A DNA stretch of 64,000 nucleotides from Undaria pinnatifida (lineage: Eukaryota > Sar > Phaeophyceae > Laminariales > Alariaceae): positions 16,205,210 through 16,269,209 of the forward strand of contig JABAKD010000030.1 of the NCBI GenBank assembly GCA_012845835.1. The letters are read 5' to 3'. Shown here one piece after another: positions 1-10,800 of this stretch. The position numbers were made by a program, and so were the translations under genes. Position 1 is the stretch's first letter. Each line of letters begins with the position of its first letter. The notes beneath the pieces are model-generated. The model saw nothing but the letters and a program-made list of their open reading frames with translations, was not told where the DNA came from and did not search any database.

Positions 1-1304
1 GTCCCACAATACCCGGGGTACGGGTAAGGGGTGTTTTGTACCCGCCCGGAACTTCTGTGAGTTGTATACGCACGTGGCACAATACCCGGAACTTATGTCA
101 GTTCTGTAACACTTCCACACCCGCACCCGAAACTTCTGGAAGTTCTGTAAGACTCCCATACCCTTACCCGGAATCCACAAACCCTACACAACATAACCTT
201 GGGAAAATGAGAAGATCGTAGAAGGATGAGCAAAACAAACAATAAAAAAACGCTTGGGAACCCTCAACGACCAAACTAACGAAACACGTGGATTGCGACA
301 TTGCGACCTCATCAAGCATCAAGCGTCAAGGAAGAGCGCGCGGCGAGATAGCAGTACGATTGACACCACGCTGCACGCGTGTCACTATCATGCTCCACCC
401 ATTTTTCGGACGTTTCTCCAACCGGTAACCCACCAGCCCGGGCAGTTTCGTGTGGCCTATCATGCATCATGCTGCAATCGATAAATCGTCATGTTTTTTT
501 CACACTGTCCCCCTCTGAAGTTCCAGTTTTTGCAACCATCGCCATGGCTAGCCCGCTATATTCTTACTCGAGGCGGGGGGAGGGTGGCGGACTTGAATCT
601 ACGATGCGAACCGCTGTAATGTGGTACAACCGCAATATGATGGTGGGCGCCCGCAAAAGGTTCAATTTGGCGTCCAGGCTGAAATTCTTATTTTGTGTAC
701 CCTCGCTAACATCACCAACGTAATTTCTTAAATGGTGGTTCATTACTCTTCTCGGCCGAATATCAACATTCTTCAGGTTTTATTGTTTTTTATTTGTTAT
801 ACGCACCGCGAGCCGCGAGCCGCCATTTCGCGTTGACGTTCAACAGGTCAGCCGCAACCGAATGCTATTGGCACTATAAACGCCCACTGCCCACCAGGGT
901 GTCAGGGCAATGGAGAGAACCTCTTTCACCTTGGGTTCGGTTCTCGACCACGCTGGTTTTAACATATTTTTTGTGTTCAGCACGGGACACTTTTGTATCT
1001 TCATGCTCAGATTTCTTGCGATGTTTAATTAAATAAAACCGAATGAAGCGTCGGTTTCTCATGAGACTCGAACGCGCTGACTGCTGCAAGGTGTTATTTA
1101 TGTTTACGCTGCATGTCCCATGTCACGCTCGGGAGCGACCTCGTTTCTTCAATTGAGTGGGCGTCAATAACTGCGTTTCTTATATATCACACTGGTTGGC
1201 TTGTTCTTATTTTGCCCGATTCGAGCTGTGTTTCTTACACCCAAATTTCTTTTTTCCCCAACAATCTCAGCCTGAGTTTCTTAACGGGGTACTGGTAATT
1301 GTTA

Positions 1305-1390
1305 GCCCCTTTACACTGGAAACCCGTTTTGGGGGACATAATTACTTGGATTTAGTATACGAAGGGGTTCGGGGACTCTAAGGGGGTCAA
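1305..1390 (+). mobile_element. Small (~90 bp) MITE-like element, copy 1
   Basis: The copy starts with a CCCCTTTACA-like end and finishes with a CTAAGGGGGTC-like end, which are imperfect inverted repeats. Between them is a conserved interior containing TTACTTGGATTTAGTATA. Related copies are at 13462-13545, 29970-30060, 46755-46822 and, reversed and degraded, 61395-61490. The size and structure fit a tiny non-autonomous DNA element; no target duplication is clear. Confidence 0.5.
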
Positions 1391-2761
1391 GCGCGGCGCC
1401 CACGAAAACAGGTACGAAGTGCAGATGTCGTTATCGCAACACCAAATCAACAGAGATCAACAAACAAAGCGGGCGACAACACGACAAAAACATATATTAC
1501 GTCGGTAGACGATACCCGTACAAGCATAGCATCAGTTCGCCGTGAGTACCTGGTGCCAGGTGGGTAGATAGGCAGTGGGAGCAACCGGTAGGATCACATT
1601 CGATGGTGCCAAGCAAGTTTTAAGCTTGAAATTCCATGAACAAGCCACGTACAAGTACAAGTATCGAGTAGACGTTGGAGAGCCTTCTGCCTGGTAATTC
1701 ACGTTTTTTACGAACTCAATAGGCGGTATGCTCTGTGCCGCCTGCAACCTGCAGTCTTGCTTGCGGTATAACGTGGCTTCGACGGCGGCAGCTTATCCCA
1801 CGAGGTGGGGACACATCATTCCACGGTCCATTCAACATGCTTCAGGTACAGCTGATACTTCGCCCATCATTCATGTAGTCTAACCATACTGATACGCACA
1901 CTCGTACCTGGTATGGTTGAAAGTACACTAAAGGCTCTCTCAACAGAGAGAAGTGTTATGGATCTGGCCATTTGCCTTCTTGGGGGTATGACAAAAAGGG
2001 GAAACGTGGCGACAAGACATACCGATCACAGCATCGCGCACACCAAGTAGGACGAGCTGCTGGGGTAGTAGGGGGTAGCAACAAAGAGCCGCACGAAAGC
2101 GCGCAGCTTGAGGCTGTGCTTGAGCTGCCGGTAATGGTTGATTAGACTAGACCGCACTTTTCTCTTCTATCTGTCGCTGCGAACACGTACACCCCCCAAT
2201 CGGCCCTTGCGCGCTCCTGGTGTTAGTATACTTAGCGGGGACACACGACGCGAGCGCAGCACGCTGCGTCCAACCCAGATAGGCCATGGCGTGTACCAGG
2301 CATTCGTCGTATAGTCTACTCGTCATAGGAAGTACATTCGTCCGAGTACGAGAGCATGGATAAAATATAAAATACGTCCGTCCCCAATCCGCACCCAACA
2401 TTCCACATTAAAACATTCAAACGGAAAAAAGCCTGATCCTACGACTGGTATGTGATATGTTTCATATGATACTCGCAAACAATCAGTACGAGCAGTGCGT
2501 TCACATTCGTTCCCCCCAAAACCCGCGAAACGGATGTCACCTACGCCCATATTGAGCGCCTCTTCTGAGAGAGGGTATTTTCCCTCTCAGCCAGCGTGCG
2601 CACTCAGGAAACAATTCTGCCACAATAATATACCATTGCGGCGTGTTGCTTGGCGAAACTCGTGTGTTCGGTTGACGAACTCTACGCTGCTACTCTGCGT
2701 TGTGCTTGCTCAAGATGCCACCTGAACCAATGGTATACTAATAATACTTCGAAGTATAAGT

Positions 2762-2862
2762 GACTTTTTTTTTTTTTTTTTTCATCCTCCGGCGGATGGG
2801 GAAAAATAAAAGCTTTAAAATAGCTCACCACACTTCCACGTATTTTCATATATAAGTGACAT
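2762..2862 (-). mobile_element. Poly(A)-tailed repeat family A, truncated copy
   Basis: A run of about 20 T is followed by CATCCTCCGGCGGATGGGGA and then AAAATAAAAGCTTT and a CACTTCCACGTATTTTCATA block. Read on the minus strand the copy ends in poly(A), the layout of a retroposon 3' end. The same junction recurs at 11925-12110, 30063-30500, 30588-30640 and 43138-43345, with different lengths away from the poly(A), as expected from 5' truncation. Confidence 0.6.
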
Positions 2863-3295
2863 TTCCTTCCATTCGGGGATGCAATTTCTTTTCTTGCACG
2901 AGGGAATCTCGAATCTACGACTACTGCTGGTTTGTTCAATGATTCGTTCGTCCTTGCAAGCAAGCTATGTCACACACACCCTCCTCCCTTCCAATCATCC
3001 CAACGATTCAGAGCTATGCTGGCCACCTAAAAGCAACTGGCGTATGCATTATGAGTGAAATCGATGCCGTCCTATCGCCGACCCCGGCATATACCCCATA
3101 CAGACAGCGACGGAGGCAGTAGTAGGCAGTTCTACTGTCAGGAATTCCAATTCAAAGTCAAACTCGTAGATGTACCTGCACCGGATGCCGACACGTACTG
3201 ATTGCACCACCCTTCTCTCTACCACTACTCAATCTATACTTGGTTCGAAGCACACCATCAGATCACTTGAAACACTTAACAGGTGGAGCTCTTAC

Positions 3296-3487
3296 CTCGA
3301 GCTTGACGTTTTTGCCCTCTGTCGGGGAGACCAGGGCGATCTCTTGGATCAGAGAAGGGGTCGGCTCTGGGAGGTGTTTCCGGGCGTACGCTCTCGGGTT
3401 CATGTATCGCTCGAGCGATTCATCGTACCAAGTCTGTTCGGGCTGCGCCGGGAGTGATTGGTCGACGTCCGACACTATTGTACTCAT
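3296..3487 (-). CDS. First coding exon of an unidentified minus-strand gene (64 residues, partial)
   Basis: The ATG at 3487-3485 opens a 64-codon stretch that stops exactly at a strong donor, GAG|GTAAGA (donor at 3295-3294, phase 0). The peptide begins MSTIVSDVDQSLPAQPEQTW and continues with a charged segment (YDESLERYMNP...) and an LIQEIALVSP segment ending in KLE. It has coding-like codon use, unlike the flanking DNA. An upstream in-frame ATG at 3679 is possible, but the added sequence looks like leader, so I prefer the internal start, which has a purine at -3. I do not recognise the family. No following exon could be supported to the left within the window. The gene lies head to head with the plus-strand gene at 3952, with 464 bp between start codons. 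Confidence 0.65.
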
Positions 3488-3951
3488 GGCTCTCGGCTTC
3501 GCCGCCCCGAAACAAGAAAACTCGGAGTGCTGTACGTGCTTCGAATAGCAGGGTGCGATATTTGGTGTTGTCGATTCTTGTACGTTTTTGCTTGCCCACA
3601 GAGACGCGGAAAACTGAGGCGTTACTTCTGTGGGACAGCGGGGGGAAAGTATCATTTTGCAGAGGTCGATTGCTTTCATTTACGCTCTCCGCTCGATAGG
3701 GATAGCAGTCGCTATTGGAAAAAGGTCCACGGAGGGAGGGGGGAAGCTGTGTACCTTTCCTTGGCCCTGCTTTCTCGAGCAGGAGGGAGAGGTTGATCTG
3801 AGGCTGGAAGCGGTGCCTCTTGGCGTGGAGCCGCCGGAGGGCTCATAATATTGGCGCGAAAAAGAGATCGGTGTATCCGACCTCGAGGCATAAATCTCGG
3901 CACATTTGTAGCAGGTGGAGAGGCGGTGGCAGACCCTCTTAGAACAAGACC
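3488..3951. promoter_or_regulatory. Intergenic region between divergent genes, putative bidirectional promoter
   Basis: This 464-bp gap separates the start codons of two genes facing away from each other, so both 5' leaders and both promoters should lie here or nearby. A weak TATA-like CATAAAT is at 3889-3895, about 57 bp before the plus-strand ATG. No other core promoter motif is convincing. The several long overlapping open frames in this stretch are shadows of its G+C-rich composition. The shared-promoter role is inferred from layout only. Confidence 0.4.
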
Positions 3952-4041
3952 ATGGCCTCGCCCGCGGTAGTAGTAACCGAGTTCGAGGAGGACACAACCG
4001 CCCCGCAGGAGGCCATCGAAGAACAGGAAGAAAACGACGAG
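3952..4041 (+). CDS. Exon 1: start codon and acidic N-terminus (residues 1-30)
   Basis: The ATG sits in a good eukaryotic context (A at -3, G at +4). The peptide runs MASPAVVVTEFEEDTTAPQE and continues to EENDE, with about ten acidic residues in thirty. The exon is closed at GAG|GTGCGT, phase 0, which matches the frame of exon 2. The frame stays open past this donor to 4266 and the first 20 or so codons of that extension (ALKYKEHPRYPG...) look coding-like, so a longer exon 1 with a later donor cannot be excluded. No strong GT donor was seen there. Confidence 0.55.
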
Positions 4042-4824
4042 GTGCGTGCATTGAAGTACAAGGAGCACCCGCGCTACCCGGGAAACAAGCACATCATCTC
4101 ATCATTCCCCTCAATTTGCTGTCTCCTATCTCTGATACGGACTTATGTGCTCGAGAACAAGGGTGGCTCTGCTCTTCCTTTTATTTACGTCACCGAATAT
4201 AAAGGTCTTGCGAACCCGCGTCTCATGAAGATTAAAGCTCTAACCCAGTTGCCATACAACCCCTGAACCCTAGCTTCCGACCACCCCCCCCCCCCGGCTA
4301 CGCCCCCACTTGATCACCTTCGCCCTTGTAGGTCAAGAGCGCGCAGACAATCTACCCCCATTCGTGGGAAAACAAACATACACACGGGTTCCCGCCGTGT
4401 TGTTTTCATAGCATTTTAGAGCAAGCCCAGCAGCAGTGTATTCGCACAGAGTAAATACAGCGTTCGCGGCATGTCCTTCTTTCATTTTCGGAACTCAGAA
4501 GCTCTCAGCTCGCTTCAAGCCTCTCGAAGCGCACACGATAGCTAGGTCCGCTTATTTTGTCCCCTTCGCTACTAATCCCTGGGGCAGCTGTGGTGGGGGG
4601 GGGCAGGGAGGAGGAGCGCGGGGGGGGTGTTGGCAAGGCTATCTACCCCTGAACGGTTCCAACTCGCGTTGCGTTTTTGGTTGTCCGGTTTATCGTTTTT
4701 GGTACACCAGGAAATTGGAATTGGAATCGTATGCTCTGAAAACGCTGCGGGTACTTGTACATATGTGTAAAGAAGAATTCAGTTAGTGATGATGCCATCA
4801 ACGGCGAGCTTGCGCGAGGCGTGG

Positions 4825-4859
<35 letters not shown>

Positions 4860-7800
4860 ATATGGTGCTTGTTTTATTGATCCATACACGCTACGACGGG
4901 CATGCAGAGAACGTTGGAGGTGGGTATCCGTCAGGCGCTGCTTCGCCGCCGCTCAAAGTTTGACAAGATCGTCGATACCTACGACAAGTACGTAATTTTG
5001 AGCTTTTTCCAGTATTCGTTTTTCTCTTTTTGTTCATTATTTTTTCAGCTTTTTGAGAGCAAAGAAGATTTTTTTTCCCCTCTCGTCTGGATTTGACTTG
5101 AAATTACCACTGCTTGAACATTTTGTGTCATCCCACGGGCATCCGTCCTTCCCCACCGAAGGCGAACGGTATCTTGGAAGGTTCGGTGCTGCTGTACGTG
5201 CACGTACCTACCGTATGGCATCGCTTCGTAGGTATCAAAGGAGCGCGACATCAGGATATCCTGATTTTGGAATGTGTTCGTTGATGGAAGCTAATATACC
5301 AGGTATACCGCACCGGTTTGGGGGCAAGGAAGATTAAGATTTCATGTGGAGAGGTGGATCGATCGTAATTGGGACTGCACTTGTTGATGTTTTGCGATTG
5401 CGCCGCTAAAAAGAGTTATCGAGGGATCTTGGCGTCTTTTTCCGCGTTCTGTGCACGAAGGGCTGCTATTTTGGTGAAGGCATGGGTCAGTCACTCGCCC
5501 CGTACTCTACCTGCTGTCCATTTTGAATTCAGTAGTAGGACATGATTGCGTATCGGTAGCTGGCAGCTGGCGGATGAATACAGGCGGTGTTAGTAGCTTC
5601 AGCTGCAATTCGGTCAGCTAGAGGGTTAAGAGCGCAGCAAGACTACTCGTCATGGTTGTTTTTTCGTTGCACGTGTTGTCGATTCTTTATCTTACTCGTC
5701 GAGCTACCGGTATCTCCATTTCCTCTTTATTCAACCCGCAGCGTGCGGCAGTATATATCGGTACAAGCTACATGCCGTGTGGCGTGGGCACATATTCTGT
5801 GGGCGCGAGGAGAATATATTCATGTCCTGTGAACCGCGATACTCTGGAATTGTCTACTCCTTGTAGTCTACCACATGTACTGCTGGTGTCAGACATGCGG
5901 CAAAAATTCCGCTGGCCAGGTGTTCCAAGCTTTTTACCTTGCGTGTACTTAGTACTTGGGGTTGTTGCTTTCTGTGGTTATCTGATGGCCCACCCATTTT
6001 GCGGAAAGCCTTCCAAGTCCGTTCAAATTCCTGCCACAGGATATTATTAATATTAATCTTTGTTGAAAAGAAGCATGAAACATCGGCTTCTGCCGTTGCG
6101 TAAGTAAATCAGCCTGTCGCATAAAATGATGTTATACTGCTATTAATACTAGCTAATAATAAATCGTCCCTTGACCCGATGCTATATTTTCGCGCCTCGG
6201 CAAGCCCTGCGTCAACTGCACCAAGTCCGACCCCGTCGTGCAGGAGGGCGACATCCTTATTAACGCCTGCGGCGGCATCCTACTTTTCACATGTGCGAAG
6301 CGGGCCCTGATCAACTTCGTGATCAGGATGTCGCCCTCCCGCACGACGGGGTCGGACTTGGTGCAGTTGACGCTGCCAACCCGCGTGCATATAGCATCGG
6401 CGTCAAGAGGGACGACGCGAACATGATGACACCATTTACGTTTAGGAACTAGTACAATAGTGTACATCCATGCGACCTGAAGGGGTTTGATTCCCCCCCC
6501 CCCTCCCATCGCCCCCCCCCCCTCGTTTGTTCTCTCCTGCCGCCCCACCTAAAATAAAAATCTGCCAGAGTAATAAGCACTACCAGACAAGTTGTTATCA
6601 CCTCATTATCTTTCTAGCCATCCATGCCGTAGCTCCAATTCATACCCCCCCCCCCCGCCCCCCCCAACGGCCCCTCCTTCCCCACCACCCGCACCATCGC
6701 CTAGCACCACGCATATGGCAAGCTCCTAGCAGATATACATTTATGCGACCTAAAGCTGTTGGAAATCCCCCATCCCCCCCCCTCCCCCTTTCGAACACTC
6801 CGCCCTCTCCTCACAGGTTGTACGACTTACAGGATATACATGATACACTGATGCATTCCTTTCACAACCGTCAGATTTGTCCCCTTGAAGGATTTACAGT
6901 TTCTGCGCACATATTGAGTCCCCCCCACCCCGTTCCCTCTTGTTCAAACTCCGGCCCCCACGCTCTTAAAATCTCCGCCCTCCCCTCACCGGTTATACCA
7001 CTTACAGGATACACGTGATAAACTGATGCATTTCCTTCCACAGCTGTCAGATTTTGTCCCCCTCAAAAACGGGTTTTAAAGCTTCCGCGCACAAACTGGT
7101 TAACATCACCTTGTTGACCCTAGTACAAGCTACACTGTAGTTCCAAGGGGAGTCGCCGACCTACATCCTTAATGAGGACATACCCAGTAATACGCCCGAT
7201 CGGAGTATCACACAGCTTGGCAAAGATGAGTTTCGACGAAATCTTTGATCTCACAGCTGGAGTGTAGTTTTGTTTTTATGATGGTGGAGGCAGTTGTACA
7301 AACAGCAGTTTTGGATGGTGTAAAGGGCGCTGTGTGTAGTGATACTCGTCGAACACGGTATGCGCACCCAGTAATATTAACACTATTATAGCAAGTATAT
7401 ATCGGTATATGCCGCCTTTGGGCACATGTTCCATGGGCGCGAGGAAAATATGATGTGCGGTCCTAAATCAGACTTACTTGTAATCTACCAGGTATCTATT
7501 AATATTAGTACCATGTGGTACTGCTGTCAGACACGCGGCAAGAATTCCGCTGGCCATTTGTTCCAGGTTTTAGCCTTTTGCTTATTTGATTTTTATAAAA
7601 AATGAAAATACACTTCAGCTGTGAGATCGAAGATTTCGTCGAAACTCATCTTTGCAAGCTGTGTGTGATACTCCGATCGCGCGCATTACGAGTTGTGTGT
7701 CCTCATTAAGGATATAGGTCGGCGGCTCCCCTTACAACTACAGTGTAGCTATCAGGGTCAACAGGGTGATTTTAGTCAGTCTGTGCGCGGAAAGTATAAA

Positions 7801-10800
7801 ACCCGTTTCTGAGGGGGACAAAATCTGACAGCTGTGTGGGGAAATGTATCCTTTTATCAAGTGAATCTTGTAAGTCGAATAACCGGTGAGGGGGGGGGGC
7901 GGAGTTTTGAAGGACGTGGGGGCCTGGTTTTGATCAAAAGCGAGCGGGTTTGGAGGAGGGGGAGGGGGGGGCAATTTGTGCATGTAAGTTATAAATCCTT
8001 TCAAGGGGATAAATCTGACGGTTTTGGCACTGATTATCTGGTGAGCCACCCTTGCGGAAGGCCTTGCAAGTCCGTTCAAGTCCCTGCTACACGATGTTAT
8101 TAATTGTGTTGAAATAAGCGTAGAACATCGGCCTCTGCCGTTACGTGGGTCAAGTTAGCTCGTCATATATAATGATATCATATGATATCATAGATAGTAT
8201 TTAGTAAACATGCAACAAAAATGCCGCCATTTTCATACGTACAGTAGTATGGCAAGCAACTCACCGGGATACCAGGTATGACCCAAGAAGTACGTACTAC
8301 TGAAGGGTACCACAACATTGAGGTTCCGATATTCTGTGTTCTTTGTTTTGTTCACACCCAAGAAGCTGCAGGTGTGATCTGTAGGAAGTGATGCGTGCTG
8401 GGACGAAGTATTAGTTTTTCAGCCTCATTCGCAGGATCAGAATTAAGATTGTTTCATTGCTTCAGGTGTTACGAGCCGCGTTCACATTTTGTGTGTATGA
8501 GGCAACTCCCTCTCTGAAAAACTTGAAAGTTGTTCATATTTCCGAGGTTATTCAGTATTGGGAGTGATAATCACGACTACGCAGGCGAGATTTAAATCAC
8601 GACCATGGGGACGTTTACGAGACGTCCCCGGCGTTCGATTACTCCCAAACGCCCCCGTAGTCGTGCTTTATATGTCTATGACTACCAAGATGGTACCAGG
8701 TGTACGTAGTCATATCACTTTCTTTCTCTGTTCGCGTCGAGCACAACTGCAGTTGGATCTGTTCGTTGTGTTGCTCACTCAAGACATGTCGAGTCGCGAT
8801 CCACGTGTCCCTGGTATCCCAAGTCCCAATCAATACACACCACGGTATTACGTAGGGCCCCGGCGTCTGTTGCGCGAAGCTGGAAGGCGTGTTTGCTGCG
8901 TTGAACACGCCTTCGGGCGCCTGTTGCGCAAAACAGCAGTTCCGGCAGAAAAGTTGCGCCCACGCGACAAACAGCGCAACCTGCCTGGCGCAACAGCAAG
9001 TTAATGCCCTGGTACAAACCACCACCGCCGTAAACCGTCTAGAGCAATGCGTATGTATATGGATTTTGTTGACAACCCTGGTGGAACGTCGCCTGCCTCG
9101 CCTGGGCCCAAACAGGAAACCGTTATTGAAGGGGAGACGCCGGAGGAGGCTCTGCAGCGGCGCATCGAGGAGGGAAAGATAGGGAAGGGGAAAACGCTAA
9201 GGAGATGGAAAGACACCGAAGAAAAGGTGAGACGTTGGACTATTATTCATGGTAGTATAGACTGATAGTTTTGAGAACAGGTGAGAGACGTTAGATTATT
9301 AAAGAGTAATAGCTTTAAGATGTTATAAGATGTTATACAAGGGGGAACCGCTAAGGAGATGCGAAGACGCCGAATTAGAAAAGGCGGGACTTTTTGACAT
9401 GATGTTAGTGCAGTATAAAGGGGAAAATGCTTCAGCAGTGAGGAGATGGGAAGACCCCGAAGAGAAAATGGCAAAATGGGGCACTTTTTAGTCCATGGCA
9501 TTGTCGTACTGCAATGAAAATGGGGAAACGCTGAGGAGGTCGAAAGACACGGAAGGAAAGGTGGGACATTGTTGCCGTCTCACAACAATGTCACTCACGT
9601 TATTGGCCACCGTTTCACAAAACAATGTCACTCACGTTATTGGCCACCGTCTCACAACAATGTTACTCACGTTATTGGCCGGAAAAAATACAAACTTTCA
9701 CCGACGAACCCAATCAAACCGAATCCAGAAGCTGCTGTGTAGTATGTCTTCGTGCGCAGAATGTTCGTACCGTTAGGCTGACCGCCTTTTTTCCAGTTGT
9801 CCTGTTTGACCCTGGTACTACCGGTGTGTATGATAGCACTCGGCGGAGTCACCGACGTATACCCTCCCTGAGGACATAACGGTATACACCCCGACGTGCG
9901 ATGGACGTATCACACACGCAGGTTTCAAGATGGGTTTTTTGGCGAAATCCTCGATGTCACAGCTACTGTCGTAGTAGTGCGTATTTTTACACTGTTTACA
10001 GATCAAACCATACCGAGCAAAGCCGAGCGAAGCCGATCTATACTACAGTGATTTTTTGGTCCTGGGGCTGCTTGCCCGCCTGTCTGCGTGCCGTGGGCAA
10101 AAGTTCCGGCTTACGTTGTGCTGCCCGCTGTCCGTTGTTGTCACGATTCACGTGGTGTTTAGAGGAGGGGGGCGGAGAGGGGAGTATGAGAACGGATCAG
10201 TCACGTGCGTGCGGTTGGTGACTGGCGATGCGTTGGTGCGGCGCGGTGGTTGGTGGCTTTTTTTTTTTCCTCGGGTCTGGTACATGTTTGTCTGCGGGTA
10301 TCATGTCATATGTAGGTATTTTGTCGTGGTGTTTTTATGCGGCCGGCATTGCTGCGACAGCGGTGCTGTTAGTGGCATTGATGGTGATACTGTTGATAGT
10401 GATATCAATAGTGATATCAATAGTGTTATCAATAGTGGTGTTTGTTGGTGTCGTTGTTAGGGATGACGGTGTGGAGTCTTTTCTCGTTGCGATGCTGTCG
10501 ATGCTGTCGTTGTTGGGTTACTCTTTGATGGCGGTGAGGGTACCCCTGAGGAGGCAGTCAGTCTGGCATACCAGGTGTGTAAGGAGCTTGTTACTATTAA
10601 TACAAACCTGGTAAGAGTATTTCCAAGTGTGCTGTCATGATAGCGCGATACTAGTTAATACCTGGTACCTGGTAGTTGGCACCTCGTATTTATTGATGTA
10701 TCAGGTACGACCAGGTATTAATGGTACTGCAGCCCGCAGCGCTGCTGCAGGCATTCAGCAATCCATACTCTGCACCGGTCAAGTATAGTCGCTGCTATAT

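Larger units (their letters stand above)
1..3295. other. Noncoding stretch, probably intron 1 of the minus-strand gene
   Basis: No exon can be supported here. Positions 1-200 hold about three degenerate copies of a unit of roughly 50-60 bp containing CCCGGAACTTCTG-like words. A small TIR element lies at 1305-1390 and a poly(A)-type element at 2762-2862, both listed separately. An imperfect hairpin (CTGAGAGAGGG ... CCCTCTCAG) lies near 2564-2590. Because the minus-strand exon at 3296-3487 ends in a GTAAGA donor, this stretch is most likely the first intron of that gene. A minus-strand open frame around 2230-2330 reads a little like coding sequence, but its possible splice sites do not match the required phase. 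Confidence 0.5.
4988..9042 (+). other. Intron 2, rich in nested repeats
   Basis: The intron is 4055 bp long, from GTACGT to CTAG. It holds a segmental duplication (5735-6140 and 7385-8180), the second copy interrupted by a family B element; an inverted pair of coding-like fragments (6190-6395); two family B elements in opposite orientation; and a palindrome-rich stretch (8560-9003) just before exon 3. No gene of its own is supported. Confidence 0.55.

Noticed and set aside
2147-2401. A possible second exon of the left minus-strand gene (YDECLVHAMAYLGWTQ)
   Set aside because: The only nearby acceptor gives the wrong phase for the first exon and the donor is poor.
3680-4092. Overlapping minus-strand frames of about 125 codons over the intergenic region and exon 1
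   Set aside because: They are Arg/Pro/Ser-rich with no splice or start context and overlap a better-supported exon on the other strand.
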